Shown here: positions 1-8,318 of the stretch, piece after piece
How positions within the stretch are numbered: position 1 is the stretch's first letter
Layout: every line of letters starts with the position of its first letter
Source: Actinomycetes bacterium
GTDB lineage: Bacteria; Actinomycetota; Actinomycetes; Propionibacteriales; Propionibacteriaceae
Assembly: GCA_023442485.1 (NCBI GenBank)
Contig: JAEZZG010000067.1
Span: 1 to 51,698 of the forward strand
Direction of reading: 5' to 3'
Length of the DNA stretch: 51,698 nt
Notes under the pieces: model-generated
What the model was told of the DNA's origin: nothing
Seen by the model: only the letters and a program-made list of their open reading frames with translations
Databases searched by the model: none
Made by a program: the position numbers and the translations under genes

Positions 1-470
1 CCATCGGGTTGATCGACGGCGTCTTTCGTCAAAACCTCGAAGAGACAGGGATGAGCTACTCGCTTGAAGTCGAGATGATCGGCATGGCCCATTCCAAAGA
101 CCTGCTGACTTCGCCCTATGTTTTTGACCCGGACCAGGCAACAGCTATGGCTGAAGCCGGTGCCGATATTCTCGTCCCGCACATGGGCCTAACAACTAAG
201 GGCACGATCGGCGCCACCACCGCTTTGACACTCGATGATTGTGTCGGACGGGTGCAGGCGATGGCGGACGCTGCCCGCAAGGTCAATCCAGACATCATTT
301 GTCTCTGCCACGGTGGCCCGATCGCCGAGCCCGAAGATGCCCAGTACATCCTGGATAACACCGAAGGCATCGTTGGCTTCTTCGGTGCCTCCTCGGTTGA
401 GCGTCTCCCAACCGAAAAGGCGATCAAGAAGCAGGTTGAAGACTTCAAGTCGATGAAGTTCAAGGCTTAG
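1..470 (+). CDS. PEP hydrolase family TIM-barrel protein, 3' fragment
   Basis: The C-terminal part of a larger protein; the frame is open from the window edge, so the start is missing. The visible 155 or so residues match my memory of the TIM-barrel family annotated as phosphoenolpyruvate hydrolase-like or TIM-barrel signal transduction protein. Glycine-rich strand ends such as EAGADILVPHMG and LCHGGPIAEPEDA are typical of a barrel that binds a phosphate or carboxylate. Members often sit beside a Tm-1-like ATP-binding protein, which would lie outside this window. The substrate cannot be read from the fragment. The stop codon is TAG at 468-470, followed by a repeat-rich spacer rather than a co-transcribed gene. 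The family call is fairly safe; the enzymatic role is not. Confidence 0.75.
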   Translation, partial: IGLIDGVFRQNLEETGMSYSLEVEMIGMAHSKDLLTSPYVFDPDQATAMAEAGADILVPHMGLTTKGTIGATTALTLDDCVGRVQAMADAARKVNPDIICLCHGGPIAEPEDAQYILDNTEGIVGFFGASSVERLPTEKAIKKQVEDFKSMKFKA

Positions 471-477
471 CCTCTTC

Positions 478-607
478 GCGAATGGGTGAGCCCGGGTCGT
501 CCGCGAATGGGTGGGCCCGGGTCGTCCATGGACGGGTGAGCGCGGATCGTCCATAAAAGCAAAGAGTGAGCCGGTTCGTTTGTCAGCGGGTGGCCCGGTT
601 CGTGCCG
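478..607. repeat. Five degenerate ~25-bp tandem repeats
   Basis: Units begin at about 478, 503, 528, 553 and 582. The first two are 25 bp long and differ at a single base (gggtgagcccggg versus gggtgggcccggg, then tcgtcc). The third has drifted, the fourth is about 29 bp, and the last merges into a hairpin. The array is non-coding and lies between a stop codon and the trigger factor promoter. I do not recognise it as a named element. Confidence 0.7.
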
Positions 608-618
608 GGCCTACCCGC
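586..618. terminator. GC-rich hairpin, possible terminator
   Basis: GCGGGTGGCCCGG pairs with CCGGGCCTACCCGC across a six-base loop (TTCGTG). The 13-bp stem has one bulged base. There is no T-run after it, so it is either a U-less actinobacterial terminator for the upstream gene or a product of the repeat array it overlaps. Confidence 0.45.
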
Positions 619-720
619 GATCACCCATCCAGGGACTAGGGGAGACTCACCTTCTAGCCGACTCCGTCCTTCCGTCATCTGTGAGCGGGCGTTGACGCCT
701 GAATGTGGGTTTCATGTTGT

Positions 721-749
721 TTGACCTAGGGAACCCTCGCTAGTATGGG
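721..749 (+). promoter_or_regulatory. Candidate promoter of tig
   Basis: TTGACC at 721-726, a 17-bp spacer, then TATGGG at 744-749. An alternative -10, TAGTAT, sits at 741-746. Either would give a leader of roughly 90 nt before the GTG start of trigger factor. The -10 match is weak. Confidence 0.35.
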
Positions 750-846
750 TTGGTCTATGTACCGGCTTTTCTTCGGCACAGCGGGATGTCTGCGATGTCG
801 ATGAGAAGTTCCGCACAATCCACATCCGCAAACTCCAGGAGATCAT

Positions 847-2409
847 GTGCCCAGCACTGTTGAGAAGCTGAACCCGACCCGGGTCAAGCTCACCATCGAA
901 GTACCGTTTTCTGACCTCAAACCCACCATTGATCGTGTCTACAAAGAAGTGTCGCAGCAGGTGCAGATCCCTGGATTCCGCAAGGGCAAGGTTCCGGCAC
1001 GAATCATCGATCAGCGTTTCGGTCGCGGTGCCATCCTTCAAGACGCTATCAATGACTACCTCCCCAAGGCTTATGTCGACGCTCTGACCGCTAACGACGT
1101 CTTCCCTCTTGGTCAGCCTGAGATCGAGATCACCAAGATCGAAGACAACGAGCAGGTGGAGTTCACCGCTGAGGTTGACGTCCGTCCAGAATTCACCGTT
1201 GCCGATCCGGCCTCGGTATCTGTTGAGGTCGATCCGATTGACGTCACCGACGAACAAATCGACTCTCAGGTCTCCTTGTTGCAAGAGCGTTTCGCTGAGA
1301 TCAACGACGTCGACCGCGCAGCCAAGGTTGACGATCTTGTCGTGCTCGACATTAACGCCGCCGCCGACGGGAAGCCCCTCGACGATGCCACCGCCTCCGA
1401 TGTGACCTATCGCGTCGGCCAGGAAGGCTTCATCGACGGCCTAGATAAGGCAGTCAAGGGTAAGAAGGCTGGCGATGAAGTCACCTTCACCACCTCTCTT
1501 GTTGGTGGCGGACATGCCGGCGAGCAGGCCGACGTCACCGTCGTCATCAAGAAGGTCCAGGAACGCAAACTGCCTGAGGTCGACGATGATTTCGCTCAGA
1601 TGGTTTCGTCTTTCGACACTGTCGAAGACATGCGCATCGATCTGAAGCAGGGCCTGGAGCGTCAGGCCCGTGTGGCACAGGCCACCCAGGCGCGCGACAA
1701 GGTTCTGGCTGCTTTGATCGAAGCCACCCCGTTCGAGCTGCCTGAAAAGTTGGTCGAGGACGAGGCTGAAAGCCGCCGCCAGTCGATCACCGAGCGCATC
1801 ACGGCTCAAGGGATGACCGTTGAGCAGTACCTGAAAGAAGCTGACGAGGAAACCAAGGATGTTGACGAGTTCTGGAAGCTCGTCGCAGACCGTGGGCAGG
1901 AGGCCCTGCGCGGTCAGATCATTCTCGACAAGCTCACCGAACAGGTCAACGTCGAGGTGTCTCAGCAGGAAATGCTGGAGCTGATCTACCAGAAAGCCAT
2001 GATGAACGGCACCAGCCCCGAGACTGAACTCAAGCACATGATGGACCACGATCACCAGATGGAGTGGACCCAAGAACTGCGCCGCAACAAGATTCTCTCG
2101 GCCCTGGTTGGTTCCGCCACCGTCAAGGACACCAACGGTGTCGAGCTGGAGATCTGGAAGGTTCGCGGTGACGGCAACATTGACGAAGAGGCCGAGCGTC
2201 CCGGTCTGAACCTCGGTGAAACTGCGAAGTCCGATGATGACGATGCCGACGCTAAGCCGAAGGCTAAAGCCAGCAAGGCCAAGGCCGCCAAGGCTAAGGA
2301 CGACGAGGCCAAGGCTGCCAAGGAAGCCCCGAAGCAGAAGGCTTCGGCCAAGAAGGCTGCAACCTCTAAGGCCAAGGCTGCCAAGAAAGAATCTGCCGAC
2401 GATAAATAA
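847..2409 (+). CDS. tig: Trigger factor, ribosome-associated chaperone and prolyl isomerase
   Basis: It binds the ribosome near the exit tunnel and shields nascent chains. The ribosome-binding signature GFRKGKVP is at residues 43-50, an FKBP-type prolyl isomerase domain spans about 160-245, and the helical chaperone arms about 260-430. The GTG start at 847 has AGGAG five bases upstream, and the first residues align with other actinobacterial trigger factors. At 520 residues it is longer than the usual 430-470 because of a Lys/Ala/Asp-rich low-complexity tail after about residue 462. It stands immediately upstream of the ClpP genes, as in other actinomycetes, linking folding of new chains with proteolysis. 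A hairpin terminator follows the gene. Confidence 0.97.
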   Translation: MPSTVEKLNPTRVKLTIEVPFSDLKPTIDRVYKEVSQQVQIPGFRKGKVPARIIDQRFGRGAILQDAINDYLPKAYVDALTANDVFPLGQPEIEITKIEDNEQVEFTAEVDVRPEFTVADPASVSVEVDPIDVTDEQIDSQVSLLQERFAEINDVDRAAKVDDLVVLDINAAADGKPLDDATASDVTYRVGQEGFIDGLDKAVKGKKAGDEVTFTTSLVGGGHAGEQADVTVVIKKVQERKLPEVDDDFAQMVSSFDTVEDMRIDLKQGLERQARVAQATQARDKVLAALIEATPFELPEKLVEDEAESRRQSITERITAQGMTVEQYLKEADEETKDVDEFWKLVADRGQEALRGQIILDKLTEQVNVEVSQQEMLELIYQKAMMNGTSPETELKHMMDHDHQMEWTQELRRNKILSALVGSATVKDTNGVELEIWKVRGDGNIDEEAERPGLNLGETAKSDDDDADAKPKAKASKAKAAKAKDDEAKAAKEAPKQKASAKKAATSKAKAAKKESADDK

Positions 2410-2431
2410 ATTCGGGTGAGATCTTGAGTAG

Positions 2432-2468
2432 TAATCGGGTGTTCTTCGTCGCGATGAGCACCCGATTA
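2432..2468 (+). terminator. Rho-independent terminator after tig
   Basis: TAATCGGGTG pairs perfectly with CACCCGATTA over a 17-base loop and is followed by TTCC. The TTATT at the 3' arm acts as a short T-rich tail. Confidence 0.7.
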
Positions 2469-2535
2469 TTCCATGATGGAGCCGGAACAAGCACCAGTGG
2501 CGTATTCTGCCCCGAGTGATGACGAAGGAGCCCTG

Positions 2536-3939
2536 ATGGGAATCGGTAGCCTGATTAAGAAGGCTTGGTTCGCGGTCAAGAAAACCAAGGACGATGGCGC
2601 TTCCGCTTCGGTTGACGCTGACCTTGTTGAACCAGTCTTGGAGCGCGACCTCAGTGACCGAGAGGCGATTGCTCAAGCATCCAAGGTCGCGGCCCTCTCC
2701 AAACAACCAGCCGTCCCGAAGGGGATGGAGAATGCAGGTATGCTCACGGGTGCCGATCAGGTCCTCAACAACATACCAGAACCTGTCGATGCGAATGAAG
2801 AAGAGGACGAAGAAGAGGAGATGAGGCTGAAGCCGCAACTGGCCGTACCCGTCAAACAGATGAATCCGGTCCCGAGGCTCACCATCGTCGTGATCACCGG
2901 GCTGGCGGCTTTCTTACTACTCAAAGGGATTCGTGAAGTCAACTCTTGGGTTGCCCCGACCTTCTTTGCCCTCAACCTGATGATCGTTGCGTATCCGTTG
3001 CATCGTTGGTTGGTCAAGCATAAGGTTCCCGGATTTTTGGCTTCCTTTATTGCTGGGATCAGTATCCTCACCGTCCTCTTAGCCATCATCTTCGGTTTGA
3101 TCTGGTCGGTGGCGATGATGGTGATGGAAATCCCGAACTACTCCGATCAGTTCACCGGCCTCTACCAGCAGATCGTCGACTGGATGGGAAAGTTCGGCTT
3201 CTCCGAGCAAGATTTGATGGAGAGGCTGAGGGAGAATCTGCGCCCCGAAAATGTCGTCGGGGTTATCCGTTCGCTCGCTGCCGCCATTCTCACTTCTGCT
3301 GGCGGTATCGCCTCCGTCTTCACCGTGATGGTGATGGCAATCTTCTTCCTGATGATGGATACCCCTTCCATGCATCGGCGGATGGAGATGATTCGCGACA
3401 AACATCAGCGTTTCACCAAGGGTGTCGAATCCTTCACCTCAGGTGTGCGCAGCTACTGGATTGTCACCACCGTGTTTGGTTTGATCGTCGCTGTTCTCGA
3501 CGGTGTGGTGCTGTTCGCCCTCGGGGTTCCGCTGGCCTTGGTGTGGACCTTATTCTCCTTCCTGACGAATTACGTCCCCAACATTGGTTTCTTCATCGGC
3601 CTATTCCCGCCGGCCTTGCTGGCCCTCGTCGATGGTGGTCCCGTTCCAGCGATCATCGTCGTTGTGGCCTATTGCGTGCTCAACTTCGTGGTGCAATCCA
3701 TTATCCAGCCACGCTTCACCGGTGATGCTGTGGGCGTGACCCCCACCATCTCTTTCCTCTCTCTGCTGGTGTGGGGTTGGGTGTTAGGTGGTATGGGCGC
3801 TCTGCTTGCCTTACCGTGTACGCTCCTGGTGAAGGCGATGCTTGTTGACGCTGACCCGAAGGCTCGCTGGGTCAACGCCTTGATTGCCTCCGACCCAGAC
3901 ACCGCCAATGAGATTCACGACGGAGACGATGACGACTGA
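2536..3939 (+). CDS. AI-2E family transporter (PerM-like membrane protein)
   Basis: A polytopic membrane protein of the AI-2E/PerM family, which covers exporters of autoinducer-2 and ion or solute carriers; the substrate here is unknown. The first 100 or so residues are charged and soluble, ending in a very acidic stretch (NEEEDEEEEM). Six to eight hydrophobic segments follow, with the family's characteristic glycine- and proline-rich C-terminal half (TNYVPNIGFFIGLFPP). The frame is open from an ATG at 2473, but that start overlaps the preceding terminator and has no ribosome site. The ATG at 2536 has AAGGAG five bases upstream and gives 467 residues, so I chose it. It lies between tig and clpP1 with its own spacing on each side. 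Confidence 0.88.
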   Translation: MGIGSLIKKAWFAVKKTKDDGASASVDADLVEPVLERDLSDREAIAQASKVAALSKQPAVPKGMENAGMLTGADQVLNNIPEPVDANEEEDEEEEMRLKPQLAVPVKQMNPVPRLTIVVITGLAAFLLLKGIREVNSWVAPTFFALNLMIVAYPLHRWLVKHKVPGFLASFIAGISILTVLLAIIFGLIWSVAMMVMEIPNYSDQFTGLYQQIVDWMGKFGFSEQDLMERLRENLRPENVVGVIRSLAAAILTSAGGIASVFTVMVMAIFFLMMDTPSMHRRMEMIRDKHQRFTKGVESFTSGVRSYWIVTTVFGLIVAVLDGVVLFALGVPLALVWTLFSFLTNYVPNIGFFIGLFPPALLALVDGGPVPAIIVVVAYCVLNFVVQSIIQPRFTGDAVGVTPTISFLSLLVWGWVLGGMGALLALPCTLLVKAMLVDADPKARWVNALIASDPDTANEIHDGDDDD

Positions 3940-3997
3940 CATGTGGGCGCCAGGTCCCAGAATTTGTCCACTTCAACTACCCAGGTAGGTTATAAAC

Positions 3998-4615
3998 GTG
4001 ATTGATTTTCCCAAGAATATCGCGTCCGCTCCGCAGGGGATGGGGCTGACCGATAACGTCTACCAGTCTTTGCTGGCCAACCGGATTATTTTCCTTGGCT
4101 CGGAAGTCAAAGATGATAACGCCAACGCGATCTGTGCCCAGATGCTCTTGCTGAATGCGGAAGATCCAGACGCCGATATCTACCTCTACATCAACTCACC
4201 AGGTGGTTCCGTTGACGCTGGCATGGCGATCTTCGACACCATGCAGTGGATCAGTAACGATGTCGCAACCGTAGCGATGGGTCTAGCCGCCTCGATGGGG
4301 CAGTTCTTGCTGACTGCCGGCACCAAGGGTAAGCGCTACGCCCTTCCTCACGCACGCATCCTGATGCACCAACCCTCTGGTGGCCTAGGTGGTACCGCCT
4401 CCGACATCAAGATTCAGGCTGAACAATCATTGCTATTGAAGCGCACGATGGCGCAACTGAATGCTTTGCACACCGGCAAGAGTGTCGAGCAAATCGAGGC
4501 TGATTCTGATCGCGACCGCTGGTTCACCGCTGCTGAGGCTCTCGAATATGGCTTTATTGATCATGTCTTTGAGCGGGCCAGCCAGATCAAGTCGTCTGAC
4601 GCCCCGATCCAGTAA
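3998..4615 (+). CDS. clpP1: ATP-dependent Clp protease proteolytic subunit 1
   Basis: A serine peptidase that forms heptameric rings; in actinobacteria ClpP1 and ClpP2 assemble as a mixed double ring fed by ClpX or ClpC. The catalytic triad is visible: Ser99 in GLAASMG, His124 in LMHQPSGG and Asp173 in DSDRDRW. The length of 205 residues is normal. The start is GTG at 3998, preceded by an AGGTAGG-type ribosome site. Eleven bases separate it from clpP2, so the two are one operon, giving the coordinated output needed for the mixed complex. I found no clear ClgR operator upstream. Confidence 0.96.
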   Translation: MIDFPKNIASAPQGMGLTDNVYQSLLANRIIFLGSEVKDDNANAICAQMLLLNAEDPDADIYLYINSPGGSVDAGMAIFDTMQWISNDVATVAMGLAASMGQFLLTAGTKGKRYALPHARILMHQPSGGLGGTASDIKIQAEQSLLLKRTMAQLNALHTGKSVEQIEADSDRDRWFTAAEALEYGFIDHVFERASQIKSSDAPIQ

Positions 4616-4626
4616 GGTCAGTAAGG

Positions 4627-5289
4627 ATGGACATGAATATGTTTGCTCACCAAATGCCGTCAATGCCGGGCGGGGCTGCCCCGCACGGCGTCTTCGCTGA
4701 CTATATGATCCCGCAGTGGGAGGAGCGCACCTCCTATGGTGTGCGTCGAATTGATCCGTACACCAAACTCTTCGAGGACCGGATCATCTTCCTCGGGTCG
4801 CCGATTTCCGACGATGTCGCTAACGCAGTGATGAGCCAGTTGCTGTGCCTGCAGTCGATGGATCCAGAGCGCAAGATCAGCCTCTACATCAACTCTCCTG
4901 GCGGTTCTTTCACTGCGCTGACGGCGATCTACGACACCATGAAGTACATCAAGCCCGAGATCGAGACGATCTGTTTGGGTCAAGCTGCTTCTGCGGCAGC
5001 GGTGATTCTGGCTGCAGGCTCGCGAGGTCACCGCATGGCCTTGCCGAATAGTCGCATCCTGATTCATCAGCCTGCCGTCGATCAAGGCTATGGCCAGTCC
5101 TCTGATCTAGAGATTATGTCTAACGAGATCATGAGAATCCGTGGCGTCATGGAAGGAATGCTTGCTGACGCGACTGGTCAGCCGGTGGATAAGATTAGCC
5201 GCGATATTGAGCGCGATAAGTATCTGACGGCAGAAGAAGCTGTCGAGTATGGTTTGATTGACACTGTGTTGACATCGTTGAAGGGCTAG
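4627..5289 (+). CDS. clpP2: ATP-dependent Clp protease proteolytic subunit 2
   Basis: The second ClpP paralogue of the protease core. The triad is Ser122 in GQAASAA, His147 in LIHQPAV and Asp197 in DIERDKY. It carries a longer N-terminal segment than ClpP1, starting MDMNMF and rich in Met, Pro and Gly, which probably includes a propeptide processed on assembly, as known for actinobacterial ClpP2. TAAGG precedes the ATG at 4627. Translational linkage to clpP1 is likely, given the 11-base gap. Confidence 0.96.
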   Translation: MDMNMFAHQMPSMPGGAAPHGVFADYMIPQWEERTSYGVRRIDPYTKLFEDRIIFLGSPISDDVANAVMSQLLCLQSMDPERKISLYINSPGGSFTALTAIYDTMKYIKPEIETICLGQAASAAAVILAAGSRGHRMALPNSRILIHQPAVDQGYGQSSDLEIMSNEIMRIRGVMEGMLADATGQPVDKISRDIERDKYLTAEEAVEYGLIDTVLTSLKG

Positions 5290-5632
5290 TCAACCCTCAA
5301 CAGTTTCTTATGGATTTATCAGGGCCGGTTCGGAGTGAGGCTTCGGGCCGGTCCTGGCAATTTCGGTTGCTTTGGCTGGCAGTATGCAAAGCCTATAGCG
5401 TTGCCACGCGCCTCATCTATCTCCCGACCTCGCCGGGCGTCGTATCACAATGGGTGGTGTCTCGTTGGAGGCCATCTGCCGATCCCAGACAGCCACCGTG
5501 GCACACCTCTCCAAGGGTCAACCACAAGCCTTAGTTGCCAAGCCCAGGCGTGTCTAGTCTGGACCTCCCTCGGAGTTTTGGGTTTCCGCGCTAGGCTTAC
5601 GAGAGAGTTAGAGGAGAGGAATCGTTCGCACT
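5290..5632. other. Gene-free spacer between clpP2 and clpX
   Basis: A 343-bp stretch with no convincing gene. CAGGGCCGG (5320-5328) can pair with CCGGTCCTG (5348-5356), including one G-U pair; this is a weak candidate terminator for the clpP operon. A small hairpin GCAA/TTGC followed by TTT comes next. The remainder presumably carries a clpX promoter, but I cannot point to a good -35/-10 pair. Short open frames here have no ribosome sites and look like chance. Confidence 0.5.
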
Positions 5633-6913
5633 ATGGCTCGTATCGGGGAATCCGGCGACTTGTTCAAGTGTTCTTTTTGCGGAAAGAGCCAGAAGCAGGT
5701 CAGGAAACTCATCGCAGGTCCAGGTGTCTACATCTGCGATGAGTGCATCGACCTGTGTAACGAGATTATGGAAGAGGAGCTCGCTGACCAAAAGTCTTCC
5801 GGCGATTCCGCTGAGCTTCCCACTCCTGAGGAGATGCACCGCTTTCTCGACACCTACGTTATCGGCCAGGATTCAGCCAAGAAAATCCTCTCTGTCGGCG
5901 TCTACAACCACTACAAGCGTATCTTCGCGAAAGATTCTGCCTCGTCCCGTCACGAGGATAATCTCGACGTCGAACTCGGTAAATCCAACATCTTGCTCGT
6001 CGGCCCCACCGGTTGCGGCAAGACCTATCTCGCTCAAACCCTGGCTCGCAAACTCAACGTCCCCTTCGCTATGGCTGACGCAACCGCCCTCACCGAGGCT
6101 GGATACGTCGGTGAAGACGTCGAGATGATTCTGCTCAAACTCATCCAGGCGGCAGACTTCGACGTGTCTCGCGCAGAGACTGGAATCATCTACATCGACG
6201 AGATCGACAAGGTTGCACGCAAGGCGGAGAACCCCTCAATCACTAGGGATGTCTCAGGTGAAGGCGTCCAGCAGGCCCTCTTGAAGATTCTGGAAGGGAC
6301 GACGGCCTCGGTGCCGCCGCAGGGTGGGCGCAAACACCCGCACCAGGAGTTCATCCAAATCAATACCGCCAATATCTTGTTCATCGTCGGTGGCGCTTTT
6401 GAAGGGCTAGACGAGATCATCACCCAGCGGATCGGCAAGCGCGCCATTGGCTTTGTTCCGGAGAAGACCACCACTGATATTGACGATGATCTCTTGTCTA
6501 ATGTGATCCCGGAGGATTTGCACTGCTACGGGCTGATCCCCGAATTCGTCGGTCGCCTCCCGCTGATCTCTACCGTCCGTCAACTTCGAGTCAGCGACCT
6601 GGAGAGAATCCTGGTCGAACCAGTGAACAGTTTGACTAGGCAATATGCCAAGTTGTTCGACTATGACGGTGTCCAGCTCACCTTCACCCCAGCCGCGATC
6701 ACCGCGATCGCCGAGCGAGCCGTAGAACGCAAGACGGGCGCGCGCGGTTTGCGCGCGATCATGGAGGAAGTACTCCTCGACACTATGTACCAGATCCCTA
6801 GCCGCCACGAGATCGGGCAGGTGATCGTGGACGCCGATGCCGTCTGCGGTCATGCCCAACCTACCCTGGTGGAACGCGGAGACCTTCAGGTTGAGGCCGA
6901 GCTTTCCGCATAG
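5633..6913 (+). CDS. clpX: ATP-dependent Clp protease ATP-binding subunit ClpX
   Basis: The AAA+ unfoldase that recognises substrates and threads them into ClpP1P2. The N-terminal zinc-binding domain has Cys13, Cys16, Cys35 and Cys38. Walker A is GPTGCGKT at 124-131, the substrate-gripping pore loop GYVG at 157-160, and Walker B IIYIDE at 185-190. At 426 residues it is full length. The ATG at 5633 yields the conserved MARIGE start; a purine-rich AGGAGAGG lies about 13 bases upstream, slightly far. A 343-bp gap from clpP2 suggests independent transcription. A hairpin with a T-run closes the gene. Confidence 0.97.
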   Translation: MARIGESGDLFKCSFCGKSQKQVRKLIAGPGVYICDECIDLCNEIMEEELADQKSSGDSAELPTPEEMHRFLDTYVIGQDSAKKILSVGVYNHYKRIFAKDSASSRHEDNLDVELGKSNILLVGPTGCGKTYLAQTLARKLNVPFAMADATALTEAGYVGEDVEMILLKLIQAADFDVSRAETGIIYIDEIDKVARKAENPSITRDVSGEGVQQALLKILEGTTASVPPQGGRKHPHQEFIQINTANILFIVGGAFEGLDEIITQRIGKRAIGFVPEKTTTDIDDDLLSNVIPEDLHCYGLIPEFVGRLPLISTVRQLRVSDLERILVEPVNSLTRQYAKLFDYDGVQLTFTPAAITAIAERAVERKTGARGLRAIMEEVLLDTMYQIPSRHEIGQVIVDADAVCGHAQPTLVERGDLQVEAELSA

Positions 6914-6940
6914 GTCCTAGCCGCTCCACCTCCGTGATCT

Positions 6941-6975
6941 AGCCACCGCCTCGGCTGCGAGTCGCGGCTGTTTTT
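6941..6975 (+). terminator. Rho-independent terminator after clpX
   Basis: CCGCCTCG (6946-6953) pairs with CGAG (6958-6961) and GCGG (6964-6967) around a GCTG loop with a two-base bulge, and TTTTT follows at 6971-6975. Confidence 0.7.
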
Positions 6976-7143
6976 CAATCACCTTCGATAGCTCAAACCA
7001 CTGCCGGAATGGGCGTGGTGAAATAGACTGGCAACCAGGGATAGGCGCGGCTGCACCCGTTCATCAGGAATGTCTCTGGTCGTCCCTGTCTCCGCGACAT
7101 CATCTTGTGGCTACAGCATCGAGGTATCGAGAAAGGCGAAGGT

Positions 7144-8271
7144 ATGTCTAGTAAGAAGAGGGTCGGTATTCTCACTGCTGGTGGCGATGCTCCCGGTTTG
7201 AATGCGGTGATTCGTGGCTTCGGTAAGGCCGCTATCGGTGATTACAAGATGGAACTGATCGGCTTCCTGGACGGTATGAGAGGTCTGGCGGAGAATCGCT
7301 TCATTGACCTTGACTCCAAGTCACTATCAGGAATTCTCACCCTTGGCGGGACCATCTTGGGGACTTCGCGTGACAAGGTTCACCGAATGATGGTCGACGG
7401 GCAACCAACCGATATGATCCCGACGATCAAAGACAACTACGAGAAGAACAAGCTGGACGCACTGGTGTGTCTTGGTGGTGGAGGTACCGCTAAGAATGCG
7501 AATCGTTTGGCGAAGGCAGGAATGAATGTGATTCACCTGCCGAAGACCATCGACAATGACATCGTCGGTACCGACAACTCTTTCGGTTTCGCCACTGCAT
7601 TGGAGATCGCAACCGAAGCCATTGACCGTCTCCATTCCACCGCACATTCCCATCACCGGATCATCCTCACTGAGATCATGGGCCACCGCGCCGGATGGCT
7701 TGCTCTGGGGTCTGGCATCGCCGGTGGTGCAGACATCATCCTGATTCCGGAAATCCCATACTCCACTGAATCTGTTCTGGACACGATTCAGCGACGGATC
7801 AAGTCAGGAAAACATTTCTCAGTGATTGCTGTTGCCGAAGGAGCAATGACGACGGAACAAGCTGCTGAGATGGCTGCTGCTGAGGCTCTTGTTCGCTCGG
7901 CAACATCGCCAGAAGCTAAGGCTGCAGCGAAGAAGCACAAGTCCTCGATTGAGGATTCTCACCGAGAATCGACCTTTGCTTTGGCCCGCAAGCTTGAAGA
8001 GGAGACCGGCCTGGACGCTCGCGTCACCATCCTCGGCTATGTGCAGCGTGGCGGTACCCCGTGCGCTTTAGACCGACTACTAGCCACCCGACTTGGCTCT
8101 GCCGGAGCTCAGGCCGTCGCTGAAGGCAAGACCGGGATTATGGTTGGCGCTAGGGGAGAGGATATCGTCGATGTTCCTCTCGACGATGTCGCTGGCAAGG
8201 TGAAATATGTGCCGACTGATCACCCCTGGGTGCTTGCCGCTCGCCAGGTAGAGACCGGAATGGGAGACTAA
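7144..8271 (+). CDS. pfk: 6-phosphofructokinase (phosphoryl donor uncertain)
   Basis: It phosphorylates fructose 6-phosphate at the committed step of glycolysis. GGDAPGLNAVIRG at 13-25 is the nucleotide or pyrophosphate loop, and PKTIDND at 133-139 contains the catalytic Asp137. Two positions usually decide the donor. The residue equivalent to E. coli Gly104 is Gly114 (in GGGGT), as in ATP enzymes. The one equivalent to Gly124 is Lys134, as in pyrophosphate enzymes. So the donor is not settled by sequence. The frame is open from 7105, but the ATG at 7144 has GAAAGG/GAAGG upstream and matches the family start, giving 375 residues. It stands alone between clpX and a convergent ABC operon. Confidence 0.92.
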   Translation: MSSKKRVGILTAGGDAPGLNAVIRGFGKAAIGDYKMELIGFLDGMRGLAENRFIDLDSKSLSGILTLGGTILGTSRDKVHRMMVDGQPTDMIPTIKDNYEKNKLDALVCLGGGGTAKNANRLAKAGMNVIHLPKTIDNDIVGTDNSFGFATALEIATEAIDRLHSTAHSHHRIILTEIMGHRAGWLALGSGIAGGADIILIPEIPYSTESVLDTIQRRIKSGKHFSVIAVAEGAMTTEQAAEMAAAEALVRSATSPEAKAAAKKHKSSIEDSHRESTFALARKLEEETGLDARVTILGYVQRGGTPCALDRLLATRLGSAGAQAVAEGKTGIMVGARGEDIVDVPLDDVAGKVKYVPTDHPWVLAARQVETGMGD

Positions 8272-8318
8272 CCGCTAGCCCCTGCTGTTGGTGTTGTTGG
8301 TTTGGGGGTGATGGTTAG
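8268..8318. terminator. Inverted repeat joining two convergent stop codons
   Basis: CTAACC (8268-8273) pairs with GGTTAG (8313-8318), and GCCCC (8278-8282) with GGGGG nearby. The stop codons of the phosphofructokinase and of the convergent permease both lie in the outer arms. It probably acts as a bidirectional terminator, although the loop is long. Confidence 0.4.

Noticed and set aside
2473..2535. Extended start for the AI-2E family transporter
   Set aside because: The upstream ATG at 2473 abuts the tig terminator and has no ribosome site, while ATG 2536 has AAGGAG at good spacing.
1441..2838. A long minus-strand frame opposite trigger factor (465 codons)
   Set aside because: It is a shadow of the tig codon pattern; it spans the terminator and two genes and has no recognisable domain.
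5310..5742. Two short plus-strand frames between clpP2 and clpX
   Set aside because: No ribosome sites, atypical composition, and one runs into clpX in another frame.
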